From Paraburkholderia tuberum STM678 (GTDB taxonomy: Bacteria; Pseudomonadota; Gammaproteobacteria; Burkholderiales; Burkholderiaceae), in assembly GCF_902833905.1 (NCBI RefSeq), contig NZ_CADFGP010000049.1:1-51654 (forward strand): a DNA stretch of 51,654 nt, in the 5' to 3' direction. Position numbers and translations under genes: made by a program. Positions 50,952 through 51,654 of this stretch are shown here, piece by piece. Numbering within the stretch: the first letter of the stretch is position 1; every line of letters starts with the position of its first letter. Under the pieces are notes generated by a model. That model saw only the letters and a program-made list of their open reading frames with translations. It searched no databases and was not told where the DNA came from.

Positions 50952-51654
50952 TCACGCGCCGGATTGCTGTGCCTGCCGCTCCCGCGGCACGCCCAAGAAG
51001 ACGGCGATGCCGCCGATGAAAACGAGCGCCGCCACCAGCAGGATGCCGGCCGAAAAGCTGCCGGTCACGCTCTTCACCCAGCCGAGGACGATTGGTGCGA
51101 AGAAAGCGCCCACCTGACCGAGACTGCTGATCACGCCAATGCCGCCGGCGGCCGCCGCGCCCTTCAGGTAGTTCGGCGGAATGGTCCAGATAATGGCTGC
51201 GGCCGCGAAATAGCTCACCGAAACGAGACTCAGGCACGCGATGGCGGCAACCGAGTTGTGCGTCAGCACCGTCAGGAGCACCGCGCCCGTGGCGCCCGCT
51301 GTCGTCGACAGCACGAAGTGCCAGCGGCGCTCGAGCCGCAGGTCGGAGCTGCGTGCGATCAGCAGCATGGCAACCGCGCCGACGATATAAGGCAGCGCCG
51401 ACAGGAAGCCGATCTGCAACAGGTCGGAAACGCCCGCCTGTTTGATGATCGTGGGCGTCCAGTAGTTGAGGATGGTTCCGCAAATGGGCACCGTGGCCCA
51501 GCCCGCGGCAATCACGTACACGCGCGGGTCGCGCAGCGCCGCGAGGAGCGTGTTCGGCGAGTTATGCGGCTTGCTGCGACCTTCCTCGTCGAGCGCGCCG
51601 ATGACAATTCGTTTTTGATCCTCGGTCAGCCACCTCGCATCTTGCGGCCGGTCG
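50952..51654 (-). CDS. ophD: MFS permease, phthalate transporter (partial, runs off the right edge)
   Basis: The reading frame is open from the right edge of the window, so the start and the first half lie outside. The 234 codons seen encode a polar central loop (WLTEDQKRIVIGALDEEGRS) and then six membrane helices of a major facilitator permease (LQIGFLSALPYIVGAVAMLL, the ARSSDLRLERRWHF loop, and later LKGAAAAGGIGVISSLGQVG), which suits the anion:cation symporter family of phthalate permeases. Placement directly before ophC matches the ophDC operon. Substrate assignment rests on context. Confidence 0.85.
   Translation of the reverse strand, partial: DRPQDARWLTEDQKRIVIGALDEEGRSKPHNSPNTLLAALRDPRVYVIAAGWATVPICGTILNYWTPTIIKQAGVSDLLQIGFLSALPYIVGAVAMLLIARSSDLRLERRWHFVLSTTAGATGAVLLTVLTHNSVAAIACLSLVSVSYFAAAAIIWTIPPNYLKGAAAAGGIGVISSLGQVGAFFAPIVLGWVKSVTGSFSAGILLVAALVFIGGIAVFLGVPRERQAQQSGA

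Noticed and set aside
1..51654. CRISPR arrays
   Set aside because: No series of short direct repeats with regular spacers was seen; the only tandem repeat (5174-5276) has two units and promoter-like content.

Overview
The window looks like an accessory, catabolism-rich stretch of a Burkholderiaceae chromosome or megaplasmid (Paraburkholderia, Caballeronia or Burkholderia type). The signs are high G+C with strongly GC-biased third codon positions, Burkholderia-type porin, GntR, IclR and LysR regulators, TRAP and MHS transporters, and a phthalate (oph) locus arranged like the one known from Burkholderia cepacia. No rRNA, tRNA or CRISPR array was recognised.

Left end, about 1-8.4 kb: a worn mobile or plasticity zone. 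It holds a VapBC-type toxin-antitoxin pair, a 5'-truncated tyrosine recombinase, a run of small unknown minus-strand genes that share an extended -10-like motif, a truncated DUF1643 gene, IS5-type remnants, a 51-residue GTG-start membrane peptide, a 55-bp tandem repeat with promoter-like cores, an Xre/RES toxin-antitoxin pair and a frameshifted IS6-type transposase.

About 8.5-23.3 kb: one catabolic locus around a bidirectional promoter at 13.16-13.40 kb. Leftward run dctP, fused dctQM, a GntR/FCD regulator and a D-2-hydroxyacid dehydrogenase. Rightward run an aldehyde dehydrogenase, a HpcH/HpaI aldolase, an acyl-CoA dehydrogenase, an SdhA/FrdA-like flavoprotein, a class III CoA-transferase, a GMC oxidoreductase and etfB-etfA; etfB carries a one-base frameshift. 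The set suggests import of a small organic acid, CoA activation, flavin-linked oxidation and aldol cleavage. The substrate is unknown.

About 23.6-24.35 kb is a rearrangement scar: two pieces of tyrosine recombinase in opposite orientation and a LysR N-terminus fused to one of them. About 24.3-32.2 kb is a second catabolic locus: cyclase-family hydrolase, COG0523 metallochaperone GTPase and amidase on one side of an IclR regulator, and two SDR dehydrogenases with an MFS permease on the other. A shared TCCGCnnTGTGGAC motif upstream of both arms suggests a single IclR regulon.

About 32.8-40.2 kb is a hexuronate-type locus: uxuA, uxuB and iolB, then a convergent LysR regulator, then an M24 metallopeptidase homologue and an MHS permease. 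About 70 bp of related promoter sequence lies upstream of both uxuA and the peptidase, implying co-regulation.

About 40.2-43.9 kb is an IS graveyard (IS5/IS427-type and IS3 fragments, one full-length IS5-family transposase) followed by an IclR regulator and a bacteriohemerythrin. From about 43.9 kb to the right edge is a phthalate-degradation region: a decayed ophC-like remnant, ophA2-ophB, a nadC-like quinolinate phosphoribosyltransferase (ophE-like), a MarR regulator, a porin, and ophD(partial)-ophC. The oxygenase reductase (ophA1) is not in the window.
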